64,000 nt of DNA from Rhizobium lusitanum (GCF_014189535.1 NZ_CP050308.1:1054001-1118000); one strand, 5' to 3'; positions 43,022-53,023 are shown, counted from the stretch's first letter. The notes: generated by a model from the sequence alone, not told the origin. Made by a program: numbers and translations.

Positions 43022-44278
43022 TCAGGACTCGATCAATTCCTTCAGCCGGGCGAGCAGAGCCGCCCGGTCCATGGAGAAATTGCCGTCGAGCCATTGCTGC
43101 TCGAGCTTGCCAAGGATTTCGCCGACCCGAGGCCCGGCGCTGACGCCCGCAGCCAGCGCATCCGCGCCGCTGACCGGAAAGACCGGCTTCTTCCAGCCTG
43201 TCGTCCGCTCCAGTAGCTTGCCCAGCCGGGCCGTGCGCGCCATCTCCTCAAAATCGCCTTCCGCCTTGCCTCGCGCAACGGCAAGCGCCAGCTTCAGCCG
43301 AGCGGCAACGCCGGGCGTATCATAGCGGTAAAGCAAGCGGTCGAAGGCCGCTTCGGAGATATCGTCCTTGATACCGGGCGCATTTGCCCAGCCCTGCAAA
43401 GAGGCAGCCTCCGCCTTCGACAGCCGCAGCTTTTCGGCAAGCTTTGCCAGCCTTGCAGCATCCGGCGGCACGATGGCCGCAAGCCGCAGCAACGGATCAG
43501 GCGTCCAGCCAAGCGCCTGTTCCGTGGCGACCAGCGCCGGAATGGCGTCGATGCCCCATTTCTCGGTTTCCGGCAGCACCTCGGTCAGGATCCCGACCTG
43601 CCGCATCCAGAGCAAGGCCCGGCCTGGATCCTTGGCCGCAAGCAGCTTCTTCATTTCCGACCAGACGCGCTCTGCCGACAGCGATGCGATCTTGGAGCGT
43701 GCCGCCGCGCAGGCACGCAACCCGTCAGCATCCGGCCGGCCGCTGCCGTAATAGGCGAAGAATCGAAAGAAGCGCAGGATACGCAGATGGTCTTCGGCGA
43801 TCCGCGTCGCAGCATCACCGATGAAGCGGATATTGCGGCGCTCGAGATCGGCAAGTCCGCCGACCATATCGACGACCTCACCGCTATCCGAAGCATAGAG
43901 CGCGTTGATCGTCAGGTCACGCCGTTCGGCGTCCGCCTGCCAGTCATCGCTGAACGCCACCTGAGCGCGGCGACCGTCCGTTTCAACATCGCGGCGCAAG
44001 GTGGTGATCTCAAATGGTTTTCCATCGATGATCAGCGTCACGGTCCCATGCGCGATACCCGTCGGAACCGCCTTGATACCGGCGGCAGCGGCCCTTTCGA
44101 TGACCGCCTGCGGCAGCAAGGTCGTGGCAATATCGATATCGGCGACCGGCAGCCCCATAAGGCTGTTGCGCACCGCGCCGCCAACGACACGCCCCTCGCC
44201 GCCATCGGCGTTCAACAGGGACAGCACGCGCTGCAGGGCCTCGTCCTTGAACCAGGTCTCACCGGCAACGGAAGTCAT
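43022..44278 (-). CDS. cca: CCA tRNA nucleotidyltransferase
   Basis: A 418-residue class II nucleotidyltransferase that adds or repairs the 3' CCA of tRNA. The head domain has GGAVRNSLMG (usually GGxVRD; here Asn) then VADIDIAT, the catalytic D-x-D. The neck RRAQVAFSDDWQADAERRDLTINA and the nucleotide-specificity ERVWSEMKKLL region follow. In frame and complete, of normal length. Its ATG overlaps the upstream NUDIX stop by four bases (ATGA), so it is the last gene of the DUF1285-NUDIX-cca operon. A poly(A) polymerase role is less likely. Confidence 0.92.
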   Translation of the reverse strand: MTSVAGETWFKDEALQRVLSLLNADGGEGRVVGGAVRNSLMGLPVADIDIATTLLPQAVIERAAAAGIKAVPTGIAHGTVTLIIDGKPFEITTLRRDVETDGRRAQVAFSDDWQADAERRDLTINALYASDSGEVVDMVGGLADLERRNIRFIGDAATRIAEDHLRILRFFRFFAYYGSGRPDADGLRACAAARSKIASLSAERVWSEMKKLLAAKDPGRALLWMRQVGILTEVLPETEKWGIDAIPALVATEQALGWTPDPLLRLAAIVPPDAARLAKLAEKLRLSKAEAASLQGWANAPGIKDDISEAAFDRLLYRYDTPGVAARLKLALAVARGKAEGDFEEMARTARLGKLLERTTGWKKPVFPVSGADALAAGVSAGPRVGEILGKLEQQWLDGNFSMDRAALLARLKELIES

Positions 44279-44910
44279 GAATAGAGCCTTTCATAGAGTG
44301 TCCGGACAATGCCCGCTGTAATGCCCCAGATCATGTGCGATCCATAGGGCATGCGATAGAACTGGCGCTCGATCCCCTGCCACACCATGCTGTCGGTGAC
44401 GTGATGATCCGGATCCATCAGGAAGGAAAGCGGCACTTCAAACGCATCCTCCACCTCGGTCGGATTGAGCGTCAACTCAAAACCGGGCTTGACCACCGCC
44501 AGGATCGGCGTGATGCGAAAGCCGGTCGCGGCCAGATAATGCGGCAATCGAGCCACCGGCTCGATGAAGATATCCGCGAGGCCGATCTCTTCGGCCGCCT
44601 CGCGCATCGCCGCCATTTCCGGCGATGCGTCCTCCGGATCGATGGCGCCGCCTGGAAAGGCGATCTGGCCGGAATGCTTGCGCAAAGTCGAGGTGCGCAG
44701 CGTGAAGATGACCTTGGCGTCCTCGCCATAATCCACCACAGGCACCAGCACCGCCGCATCGCGCAGCGTCAGACCCTCGGCTTGCAAGGTCGTTTCCGGG
44801 TTAAGCACATGGTCGCCATGGTCACGCCAGGCAAGCTCGACCGGGCCACCGCTCTGATTGAGCGCACGCCGCCGGAATTCGCCGGCGGAATAAAGGGGAA
44901 ATTCGCTCAT
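44275..44910 (-). CDS. NUDIX hydrolase, CoA pyrophosphatase type
   Basis: A 211-residue NUDIX enzyme. The Nudix box GGAIDPEDASPEMAAMREAA then EEIGL is complete (GX5EX7REUXEEXGU). An N-terminal region with FTLRTSTLRKHSGQIAFPGG matches the CoA-diphosphatase UPF0035 motif LLTKRS..L..H.GQ..FPGG. Members hydrolyse CoA to adenosine-3',5'-bisphosphate and 4'-phosphopantetheine. It overlaps both operon neighbours by four bases, DUF1285 upstream and cca downstream. Confidence 0.9.
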   Translation of the reverse strand: MSEFPLYSAGEFRRRALNQSGGPVELAWRDHGDHVLNPETTLQAEGLTLRDAAVLVPVVDYGEDAKVIFTLRTSTLRKHSGQIAFPGGAIDPEDASPEMAAMREAAEEIGLADIFIEPVARLPHYLAATGFRITPILAVVKPGFELTLNPTEVEDAFEVPLSFLMDPDHHVTDSMVWQGIERQFYRMPYGSHMIWGITAGIVRTLYERLYS

Positions 44911-45530
44911 CGCGTCAGGGCATCCAATTCGGCAACCGGCATGACGGGAAAGACAGAGGTGCCGGAGCGCACGCAGAAAATCTCCCGCCCGGCAATCACC
45001 ACCGTCTCGCCGAGTTCGACGAGATCATACATCACCGCCCGTGTCACCAGCGCTTCCAGCCGGCCGCGAACATGCAGATAGGGTTTCAGTTCGTCATTGT
45101 CACCGCTGATGACGAAACGTATCGGGTGCTCCCTGCCCGCCTCGACGACATCTCCCACATTGGTGCGGAACGTCAGCAGCCGTTTGCCGTCGCGTTCGGT
45201 CACGCTCATCTCGACGGCGACGAAATGCGCATCGACGACGCGAATGCCGACCCTTTCCGCAGGCGTGACCAGATAGGTCTTTTCATCCGCGTCCTTGCGC
45301 AGAACTGTGGAAAACAGCCGCACCAGCGGCGCGCGCCCGATAGGCGTACCCATATAGAACCAGGTGCCGTCGGCGCGGATTTCCATGTCGATATCGCCGC
45401 AAAACGGTGGGTTCCAGCGCTCTACGGGTGGCAGGCCCTTCTTGCGTCCGCCATTGTCGCCGGCCGCGCGCGAAATCAGCGCAGCCAGACTTGCCGCATC
45501 GCTCGTCGCCCTGATTTCTTCGCTTGCCAT
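44907..45530 (-). CDS. DUF1285 domain protein
   Basis: A 207-residue cytoplasmic protein of the DUF1285 family. Visible blocks are WNPPFCGDIDMEIRADGTWF near residue 40 and PIGRAPLVRLFSTVLRKD following it, with a later VVDAHFVAVEMSVT. No catalytic motif is known. It is the first gene of the operon with the NUDIX and cca genes and is divergent from moxR by 168 bases. It is conserved in this order in many alphaproteobacteria, to my recall. Confidence 0.85.
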   Translation of the reverse strand: MASEEIRATSDAASLAALISRAAGDNGGRKKGLPPVERWNPPFCGDIDMEIRADGTWFYMGTPIGRAPLVRLFSTVLRKDADEKTYLVTPAERVGIRVVDAHFVAVEMSVTERDGKRLLTFRTNVGDVVEAGREHPIRFVISGDNDELKPYLHVRGRLEALVTRAVMYDLVELGETVVIAGREIFCVRSGTSVFPVMPVAELDALTR

Positions 45531-45698
45531 TGTTCCGTCCCGGTTTGCACTTAGTCCTGAATACAGCCGTTTCTCACGAGATAGTCATTCGAAACGCGCT
45601 TGTCAGCTATCTTCATGGCGGTAAGTTGTATTGAGTATGAGGCAAATGTGTAAGGTCTGCGAATCGCGCGTACCGTTTTTCAGCCGTTGGAGATGCAA

Positions 45699-46712
45699 AT
45701 GGGCATGATCAAATCGACCGAAACGAGCCTCGATGACCAGGCCATGATTGCATCGGCCGAGCGGGCACTGGGCGATATCGCCACCATCCGCGACGAGGTT
45801 TCAAAGGTCATCTTTGGTCAGGAAAGCGTCGTCGAAAACACGCTTCTCGCCGTGCTCGGCGGCGGCCATGCCCTGCTGGTCGGCGTGCCCGGCCTTGCCA
45901 AGACCAAGCTGGTGACCACGCTCGGCGCCGTCCTCGGCCTTGCCGCCAGCCGCGTGCAGTTCACGCCGGACCTGATGCCGTCGGATATTCTCGGCTCCGA
46001 AGTCATGGACCAGGATGAAAGCGGCCGCCGCTCCTTCCGCTTCGTCAAAGGCCCGGTCTTCGCGCAATTGCTGATGGCCGACGAAATCAACCGCGCCTCG
46101 CCACGCACGCAATCGGCGCTGCTGCAGTCGATGCAGGAATATCACGTCACTATCGCCGGTCAGCGCTACGATCTGCCGGCGCCGTTCCATGTTCTGGCAA
46201 CGCAGAACCCGCTGGAGCAGGAAGGCACCTATCCTCTGCCGGAAGCGCAGCTCGACCGCTTCCTGCTGCAGGTCGACGTCGACTATCCCGAACTTGCCGA
46301 CGAACGCCGGATCCTGCTCGAAACCACGGGCCTCAACGAAGCGACACCACATGCGGTGATCAATGCCGAGCGATTGATCGAGATCCAGACGCTGATCCGC
46401 CAGATGCCAGTCAGCGACGGCGTCGTCGATGCCATCCTCTCCCTGGTGCGTTCCGCTCGTCCGGGTCAGGGCAATGCCTCGACCGACAAACATGTCGCCT
46501 GGGGTCCGGGTCCGCGCGCCGGCCAGGCGATGATGCTCTGCGCCCGCGCTCGCGCGCTCTATGAAGGCCGGCTTGCGCCTTCGCTCGACGATGTGCATGC
46601 GCTGGCCGAGCCGGTGCTGCAACACCGCATGGCGCTGACCTTTTCGGCTCGCGCCGAAGGCATGTCGGTACGAGACGTGATCGCAGGGCTGGTCAAGCAG
46701 TCAAGAACGTAA
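45699..46712 (+). CDS. moxR: MoxR-type AAA+ ATPase
   Basis: A 337-residue AAA+ chaperone-like ATPase. Walker A is GVPGLAKTKLV, Walker B LLMADEINRASPRTQSALL, sensor 1 ATQNPLEQEGTYPLPEAQLD, and arginine-finger LDRFLLQ. It is the usual first gene of MoxR/DUF58/VWA clusters, which assist assembly or activation of protein complexes. Among nested starts (TTG 45687, ATG 45693, ATG 45699, ATG 45705) the ATG at 45699 lies about seven bases after GGAG and was chosen. The DUF58 gene follows after 28 bases. Confidence 0.92.
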   Translation: MGMIKSTETSLDDQAMIASAERALGDIATIRDEVSKVIFGQESVVENTLLAVLGGGHALLVGVPGLAKTKLVTTLGAVLGLAASRVQFTPDLMPSDILGSEVMDQDESGRRSFRFVKGPVFAQLLMADEINRASPRTQSALLQSMQEYHVTIAGQRYDLPAPFHVLATQNPLEQEGTYPLPEAQLDRFLLQVDVDYPELADERRILLETTGLNEATPHAVINAERLIEIQTLIRQMPVSDGVVDAILSLVRSARPGQGNASTDKHVAWGPGPRAGQAMMLCARARALYEGRLAPSLDDVHALAEPVLQHRMALTFSARAEGMSVRDVIAGLVKQSRT

Positions 46713-46740
46713 CTCGGAATATCGAGGAGACTATAAGCGC

Positions 46741-47661
46741 GTGGCATCCATCGGACAGATCGTCAGCCCGACCTCAGGCAATGATGCCCTCTCCCGCGCT
46801 CGCAGCCGTGCCGCCCTCGTGCCGGATTGCCTCGTTGAGGCCAAGCGCATAGCCAATACCGTCATCGCCGGCTGGCACGGCCGACGCAAGCGCGGCATTG
46901 GTGAGAACTTCTGGCAATTCCGTCCCTATAGCGAGGGCGAAAGCCTATCGCGCATCGACTGGCGCCGCTCGGCCCGCGACGATCATACCTATATCCGCGA
47001 CCATGAATGGGAAGCAGCGCACACGATCTGGCTCTGGGCCGACATGTCGCCGTCGATGATGTACAAATCGACCTACGGCCATGTCTCCAAGGAAAGCCGC
47101 GCGCTGGTGCTGATGCTGGCGCTTGCCGAGATCCTTGCGCGCTCGGGCGAACGCGTCGGCTGCCCCGGCATCATGGAGCCGGTCTCCACCCGCAATGCCG
47201 CCGAACGGCTGGCGGCGGCGCTGATGCACACCCCGCTCGAGGGCGGCCTGCCGCAGACCACGATGATCCGCGGCTGGAGCGATATCGTGCTGATCGGCGA
47301 TTTTCTCGATGATGCCGACGATGTCATGAGCCGGATCGGGCCGCTTGGCCGCCGGGGATTGCGCGGCCATGTGGTCGAGGTCGCCGACCCCGCCGAGGAA
47401 ATCTTTCCCTATAGCGGCCGCACCGAATTCAGCGATCCCGAAACCGGCACGAAGCTGGTGGCCGGACGGCCGGAGAACCTGCGCGAGGATTATCAGCGCG
47501 CCTATCTCGCCCGCCGCGACAGTCTCGGCCAGTCGCTGCGCCATCTCGGCTGGACCTTCGTGAGCCATCGCACCGACCGGCTGGCATCGGAAGCGCTGGT
47601 GGCCGTGCACATGTATCTTTCCGGCATGCCGGCCAGGGCGACATCTGGAGGGCAACCGTGA
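46741..47661 (+). CDS. DUF58 domain protein
   Basis: A 306-residue protein of the DUF58 family. The diagnostic segment GENFWQFRPYSEGESLSRID then WRRSARDD is present, a motif that binds MoxR partners in characterised clusters. The start is a GTG at 46741 with GAGGAGA upstream. Its stop overlaps the next start in GTGA (47658-47661), so the two are translationally coupled. Subcellular location is uncertain; no transmembrane helix is evident. Confidence 0.88.
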   Translation: MASIGQIVSPTSGNDALSRARSRAALVPDCLVEAKRIANTVIAGWHGRRKRGIGENFWQFRPYSEGESLSRIDWRRSARDDHTYIRDHEWEAAHTIWLWADMSPSMMYKSTYGHVSKESRALVLMLALAEILARSGERVGCPGIMEPVSTRNAAERLAAALMHTPLEGGLPQTTMIRGWSDIVLIGDFLDDADDVMSRIGPLGRRGLRGHVVEVADPAEEIFPYSGRTEFSDPETGTKLVAGRPENLREDYQRAYLARRDSLGQSLRHLGWTFVSHRTDRLASEALVAVHMYLSGMPARATSGGQP

Positions 47662-50483
47662 GCGGTCTCTCCTTCGCATTCGCCTCCCCCGCCATCCTCG
47701 GCGCCCTGATCCTGCTTCCAGCGATCTGGTGGCTGCTGCGTCTCACCCCGCCGCATCCAAGGGCGGAGGTCTTTCCGCCGCTGCGCATTCTGGCAACGAT
47801 CCTGAAGCGCGAGGAAACGCCGGCGCGCAGTCCCTGGTGGCTGACGCTGCTGCGCATGGCGCTCGCCGCCCTCGTCATCCTTGCCATCGCCAATCCGATG
47901 TTCAATCCACGCACCAACACGCTGTCGAGCAGCGGGCCGCTGGTGCTGCTCATCGACAATAGCTGGGCGACGGCCTCCGACTGGGAGCGCCGCGTACAGA
48001 CGGCCGACGCGCTGATCGACGATGCCGACGCCAAAGGCATACCCGTCTCCATCGCCTTCACCGCCGAACAGAGCAACGACACCACGCCGGGCGCGGCCAC
48101 GGCCGCCCGCGACAAGTTACATGCGATCAACTCAAGGCCGCTGGTGCCCGATCGCCAGCGCGCCACCCAGGCCATCGAGGCCGCCCTCAATGGCACCCAG
48201 CCGGGCACGATTGCCTTTCTCTCCGACGGCGTCGAAAGCAAGGACAAGGACGATATTCTCAACCAGCTCGCCGCCTTGAAGCCGAACGAACTGCGCCTGA
48301 TCCAAGGCGACGGCAGCGATGTACTGGCCATCATCGGCGCCAACAACGCCGCCAACGACATGACCGTCACGGCGACCCGGCTGAATGGCAGCAGCCCGCT
48401 TCGGCTGGGGCTGACTGCACTCGACAATCAGGGACGGCCGATCGCGGCCGGTTCGCTGAATTTCTCCAGCGGCCAGACGGTTGCGACCGGCTCGATCGCC
48501 GCGCCCTTCGAAATGCGCAACGATTTCGCCCGCATCAGCATCGATCGGCATGCGAGCGCCAGCACCGTGCATCTGCTCGACGACGGCTTCAAGCGTCGCC
48601 GCGTAGCACTTTTGTCCGGGCAGTCCGCCGACGAATTCCAGCCGATCCTGTCGCCGCTCTACTACATCCAGCGCGCCCTGCAGCCCTATGCCGACCTGAT
48701 CCAGCCGAACAGCGCCGATCTGGCAAAGTCGATCCCTGAACTACTTGCCGGCAATCCATCCGTAATCATCATGGCCGATGTCGGCCGCCTGCCGCAGGAA
48801 AGCTATGGGCCGCTACAGCAATGGATTCAGAATGGCGGCACGCTGGTGCGCTTTGCCGGGCCACGCCTCGCCGCTGCTCCCGCCGAAGACCCTCTGGTGC
48901 CTGTAACATTGCGCCAGGGCGAACGCACCTTCGGCGGTGCACTCTCCTGGGCCGAACCGCAGCCGCTCGCCGATTTTCCCGCCTTCGGCCCCTTCGCCGG
49001 CATGCCGAAGCCAGCCAATGTGCTCGTCAAGCGGCAGGTACTGGCCGAGCCGACACCTGATCTTGCGGAGCGCACCTGGGCAAGCCTTGCCGACGGAACG
49101 CCGCTGGTGACCGAGCAACAGATGAAGGCTGGCCGCATCGTCCTCTTCCATGTCAGCGCCGAACCGCAATGGTCCGACCTGCCGATCTCCGGTGACTTCG
49201 TCGAAATGCTGCGCCGTATCGTGCAACTCTCCCGCTCCGGTGGCGTCACCACGGGCAACAACGCGCCGAAGACCAGCGAAGCCATGCCGCCCTACCGGCT
49301 GCTAACCGCCAAGGGCGCGCTGACCAGCGAAGCCGGCAATGCCCGCCCGCTCGAGCCGAACAACAAAGGCACGATCGCCGCCAATTTCGACAATCCACCC
49401 GGCCTTTACGGCTCGGAAGAAGGTTTTGTCGCGCTCAACGTTCTACCGGATGGCGCTCAACTGAAGCCGCTGGATGCTTCCACCACGAGCCTCTCGGTTG
49501 CGCAAGAAGGCCTTATCGGCGGTGAGGCCTGGTCGGCCAAGCCGATCCTCTTCACCATGGCCTTCCTTGTGCTTCTGGCGGACAGCCTGATCGTGCTGTT
49601 CATGAACGGCGCTTTCCCACGCCTTCGCAAATCGGCGAGGACGGCCGCAACCGGTGCCGCTATGCTGCTGCTCGCAGTCTCGGTTGCCACCTTCCTGCAT
49701 CCGGGGAACGCCTCAGCCGACGATTCCAAGCCCGGCGACGACACCATCTTTTCGAGGCTCGACAAGACGCATCTTGCCTATGTCGTCACCGGCGAGTCGG
49801 AGGTCGACCACATTTCCGAGCGCGGCCTTGCCGGCCTTTCCGATTTTCTAACCTATCGCACGACGCTGGAGCCCGGTCCGCCGGTTGGGCTCGATCCCAC
49901 CAAGGACGAACTCGCCTTCTATCCGATCATCTATTGGCCGATTTCCGCCACCGCGCCGATGCCGTCCAACGATGCCATCAACCGCATCGACGCCTATATG
50001 CGCAACGGGGGTACCGTGCTCTTCGACACGCGCGACGCGATCGACACGATGGGCGACAACACCACGCCGAGCCCAAACGGCCAACGGCTGCAGGCGATCC
50101 TCGCCAATCTCGATATTCCGGCACTGGAGCCCGTGCCGAAAGGTCATGTTCTGACGAAATCCTTCTATCTGCTCTCGAGCTTTCCCGGCCGCTATGCCGA
50201 CAGTCCGCTCTGGATCGAGGCGCGGCAGGATACGCGCGGCGACGGCAATGCGGTCACCTCGGCGGATGGCGTGACCCCGATCATGATCACCGGCAATGAT
50301 TTCGCTGGCGCCTGGGCGATCGGCGACAATGGCTCGCCGCTGCTGCCGACTGTGCCGCCGGACGAGACGCAGCGCGAATATGCCTACCGCACCGGCGTCA
50401 ACATCATGATGTACATGCTGACCGGCAACTATAAGGCTGACCAGGTGCATATCCCTGATATCCTGGAACGGCTGGGGCAATAG
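47658..50483 (+). CDS. BatA-like protein with DUF4159 domain
   Basis: A 941-residue envelope protein. An N-terminal BatA-type anchor has two hydrophobic helices (about 1-25 and 60-85), then a VWA-like domain with DNSWA and LSDGVE motifs to about residue 220. A long middle region includes FTMAFLVLLADSLIVLFMN (a third helix at about 632-650) and a signal-like stretch. The C-terminal DUF4159 domain (about 695-940) contains FYPIIYWPIS and GGTVLFDTRD, a Rossmann-like GATase1-related fold. Start GTG overlaps the DUF58 stop. Likely the main effector partner of MoxR. Confidence 0.87.
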   Translation: MSGLSFAFASPAILGALILLPAIWWLLRLTPPHPRAEVFPPLRILATILKREETPARSPWWLTLLRMALAALVILAIANPMFNPRTNTLSSSGPLVLLIDNSWATASDWERRVQTADALIDDADAKGIPVSIAFTAEQSNDTTPGAATAARDKLHAINSRPLVPDRQRATQAIEAALNGTQPGTIAFLSDGVESKDKDDILNQLAALKPNELRLIQGDGSDVLAIIGANNAANDMTVTATRLNGSSPLRLGLTALDNQGRPIAAGSLNFSSGQTVATGSIAAPFEMRNDFARISIDRHASASTVHLLDDGFKRRRVALLSGQSADEFQPILSPLYYIQRALQPYADLIQPNSADLAKSIPELLAGNPSVIIMADVGRLPQESYGPLQQWIQNGGTLVRFAGPRLAAAPAEDPLVPVTLRQGERTFGGALSWAEPQPLADFPAFGPFAGMPKPANVLVKRQVLAEPTPDLAERTWASLADGTPLVTEQQMKAGRIVLFHVSAEPQWSDLPISGDFVEMLRRIVQLSRSGGVTTGNNAPKTSEAMPPYRLLTAKGALTSEAGNARPLEPNNKGTIAANFDNPPGLYGSEEGFVALNVLPDGAQLKPLDASTTSLSVAQEGLIGGEAWSAKPILFTMAFLVLLADSLIVLFMNGAFPRLRKSARTAATGAAMLLLAVSVATFLHPGNASADDSKPGDDTIFSRLDKTHLAYVVTGESEVDHISERGLAGLSDFLTYRTTLEPGPPVGLDPTKDELAFYPIIYWPISATAPMPSNDAINRIDAYMRNGGTVLFDTRDAIDTMGDNTTPSPNGQRLQAILANLDIPALEPVPKGHVLTKSFYLLSSFPGRYADSPLWIEARQDTRGDGNAVTSADGVTPIMITGNDFAGAWAIGDNGSPLLPTVPPDETQREYAYRTGVNIMMYMLTGNYKADQVHIPDILERLGQ

Positions 50484-50484
50484 A

Positions 50485-52557
50485 ATGAATATCGGTTTCG
50501 CCCCCTTCCTACCCTGGCCCGTTCTCACCGCCCTCGCAGTGATCACACTTGCCATTGCCGCGCTCGCGGTCTTCCGGCGCATGCGTGGCGGCTGGATCCG
50601 CGCGCTCGCGGCATTTGCTTTGCTGGCGGCACTCGCCAATCCGGTGCTGATGCAGGAGGATCGCGATCAGCTCTCCACCATCGTCCCCGTCATCGTCGAC
50701 CGCAGCCTGAGCCAGCAGACGCCGGAACGCATCAAGATGACCGACGAAGCGCTGGACGCGCTGAAGGACCGGCTGGCGCAATTCCCACGCATCGAGCCGC
50801 GCATCGTCGAGGTGCGCGAACCCGCCGAATCCGAATCTCCCTCGACGCGGCTCTTCTCCGCGCTCTCCTCGACGATCGCCGACGTGCCGCCCGCCCGCGT
50901 TGGCGGCGCGATCTTGCTGACCGACGGCGAGATCCATGACATTCCCGGCGTCAATCAGGCGCTCGGCTTCGACGCGCCGATCCACGGACTGATCACCGGC
51001 AAGCCGGACGAATTCGACCGGCGCATCGAAGTGGTGCGCGCGCCGCGCTTCGGCATCGTCAACGACGAACAGCAGCTCGTGCTGCGTGTCATCGACGACG
51101 GCAAAAGCCCTGGCGGCACGGGTGCCGTGACCGTCAAGATGAACGGCGATGAGATCGCAACGCTGCAGGCGACACCCGGCCAGGATACGCCCTTCAGCTT
51201 CAAGGTGCCGCGCGCCGGCAACAACGTGCTCGAATTCGCTGTCGCCGAAGTGCCGGGCGAAGTCACGCCCATCAACAACCGCACCGTCCAGATGATCGAA
51301 GGCATTCGCCAGAACATGCGCGTGCTGCTGGTCTCCGGCGAGCCGCATGCCGGCGAGCGCGCCTGGCGTAACCTGCTGAAATCGGACGCCTCCGTCGACC
51401 TCGTGCATTTCACCATCCTGCGCCCGCCGGACAAGCAGGATGGTACGCCGATCAATGAGTTATCGCTGATCGCTTTCCCGACGCGCGAACTCTTCGTCGA
51501 CAAGATCAACTCATTCGACCTGATCATTTTCGACCGTTACCAGGACCGTCCCAACGTCCTGCCGACGATCTATTACGATTACATGGCCCAATATGTCGAA
51601 AATGGCGGCGCGCTGCTGGTGGCTGCCGGCCCCGAACATGCGGCCGGCAATTCGATCGCGCTGACACCGCTGTCCGCGGTGCTGCCGGCCGAACCGACCG
51701 GACAGATGGACGAGAAGCCCTTTTATCCGCGCCTGTCGGATCAGGGCCGCAAGCATCCGGTGACGCGCGGCCTTGACGGGTCGGATACCGAGCCGCCGCA
51801 TTGGGGTCGCTGGTTCCGCAGCGTCGATGTCGAGAAGCCGCAGGGCCAGACCGTGATGGTCGCTGCCGATAACAATCCCTTGCTGGTGCTGAACCGCGTC
51901 GGTCAGGGCCGCGTCGCCATGCTGCTTTCCGACGAAGGCTGGCTCTGGGCGCGTGGCTTCGAAGGCGGTGGCCCACATGTGTCGCTCTATCGCCGCATCG
52001 CCCACTGGCTGCTGAAGGAACCGGCACTCGAGGAGGAGGCCCTGACGGCGCGCGCCGCCGGCCGCACGCTGGAAGTCACCCGCCAGACGATCGGCGACGA
52101 TCCCGGCCCCGCCACCATCAAGTCTCCCTCCGGCAAGACACAGACATTGCCGCTGAAACAGAGCGAGCCCGGGCTCTACCAGGCCGAGAAGCGCATGGAC
52201 GAGATCGGGCTTTACCAGATCGCCAATGGCAATCTCTCGACGCTGGTGCATGTCGGCGCAGTCGACGCGCCGGAATTCAAGGCGATGATCTCGACCACGG
52301 AGACGCTGAAGCCTTTGGCGGAAAAGACCAAAGGACTTGTCACCCGGGTCGCCACCGCCAGCGGCGGTATAACCGTCCCGCCGATCCTGCCGGTGCGCGG
52401 TGCGGTCCGTGTCGCCGACGATCAGCGCCTGACTATCCGCATGACCGACGAGACCATCCTGAAGGGCATCAACAACCTGCCGCTCTTTGCGGGCTTTGCC
52501 GGTCTTGCCGCCCTCCTCTTTGGCTTTTCCGCCATGTGGTGGCGTGAAGGACGGTGA
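50485..52557 (+). CDS. Membrane protein with GATase1-like fold
   Basis: A 690-residue protein with two N-terminal hydrophobic helices (about 8-30 and 36-52) and a C-terminal helix (about 664-684). Between them lie a VWA-like region (IVPVIVDRSLSQQTPER, ILLTDGEIHDIP) and a glutamine-amidotransferase-like segment (MRVLLVSGEPHAGERAWRN, FDLIIFDRYQDR, ENGGALLVAAGPEH) without an obvious catalytic Cys. It begins one base after the DUF4159 gene stop. Together with MoxR and DUF58 it forms the conserved operon. Exact role unknown. Confidence 0.82.
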   Translation: MNIGFAPFLPWPVLTALAVITLAIAALAVFRRMRGGWIRALAAFALLAALANPVLMQEDRDQLSTIVPVIVDRSLSQQTPERIKMTDEALDALKDRLAQFPRIEPRIVEVREPAESESPSTRLFSALSSTIADVPPARVGGAILLTDGEIHDIPGVNQALGFDAPIHGLITGKPDEFDRRIEVVRAPRFGIVNDEQQLVLRVIDDGKSPGGTGAVTVKMNGDEIATLQATPGQDTPFSFKVPRAGNNVLEFAVAEVPGEVTPINNRTVQMIEGIRQNMRVLLVSGEPHAGERAWRNLLKSDASVDLVHFTILRPPDKQDGTPINELSLIAFPTRELFVDKINSFDLIIFDRYQDRPNVLPTIYYDYMAQYVENGGALLVAAGPEHAAGNSIALTPLSAVLPAEPTGQMDEKPFYPRLSDQGRKHPVTRGLDGSDTEPPHWGRWFRSVDVEKPQGQTVMVAADNNPLLVLNRVGQGRVAMLLSDEGWLWARGFEGGGPHVSLYRRIAHWLLKEPALEEEALTARAAGRTLEVTRQTIGDDPGPATIKSPSGKTQTLPLKQSEPGLYQAEKRMDEIGLYQIANGNLSTLVHVGAVDAPEFKAMISTTETLKPLAEKTKGLVTRVATASGGITVPPILPVRGAVRVADDQRLTIRMTDETILKGINNLPLFAGFAGLAALLFGFSAMWWREGR

Positions 52558-52562
52558 TTGCC

Positions 52563-52988
52563 ATGTCGCGACTTGATGTAACGGACACTCCTTCCGAAAG
52601 CGACCTCGCGGCGATCGGCGAAGGCCTGACGGCCTTCAACGCTGCCGATGTCGGGCCCTCCGAGCGCCGCGCGCTTGCCGTTCTGATCCGCGACGAAAGC
52701 GGCAAGACCATTGGCGGCGTCTCGGGCTATACGGCCTGGGGCTGGCTGTTCACGGCCTGGCTGTTCGTGCCGGAAACACTGCGCGGCCAGGGCATGGCCG
52801 GCAAGCTGCTGGAAGCGGCGGAAGCGGAAGCGGTGACGCGAGGTTGTTTCGGCGCCTGGATCGACACCTTCAATCCGCAGGCGCTACGCGCCTATCAGCG
52901 ACAGGGCTACGCCATCTTCGGCGAGTTACCGGACTTCCCTGCGGGTCGCAGCCGTTATTTCCTGCAGAAAAAACTATCGCCCCGCTGA
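52563..52988 (+). CDS. GNAT family N-acetyltransferase
   Basis: A 141-residue GNAT domain. Motif A is visible as LFVPETLRGQGMAGKLLEAAEAEA, and motif B as NPQALRAYQRQGYAIFGELP. The ATG at 52563 lies five bases after the upstream stop; a GTG at 52554 overlaps that stop and is possible. It ends in a strong hairpin shared with the convergent PhoX-type gene. Probably cotranscribed with the MoxR operon; target unknown. Confidence 0.85.
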   Translation: MSRLDVTDTPSESDLAAIGEGLTAFNAADVGPSERRALAVLIRDESGKTIGGVSGYTAWGWLFTAWLFVPETLRGQGMAGKLLEAAEAEAVTRGCFGAWIDTFNPQALRAYQRQGYAIFGELPDFPAGRSRYFLQKKLSPR

Positions 52989-53005
52989 GGCAGACGGGGC
53001 GATAG
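52974..53005 (-). terminator. Shared terminator, leftward PhoX gene and GNAT
   Basis: CTATCGCCCCG (52974-52984) pairs perfectly with CGGGGCGATAG (52995-53005) around a ten-base loop. On the minus strand it is followed by TTTTTTC, so it is a good terminator for the PhoX-type gene. The stem overlaps the GNAT stop codon, and its leftward T tract is inside the GNAT coding end. Confidence 0.85.
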
Positions 53006-53023
53006 CCTGTTCTTTACAAAGCT

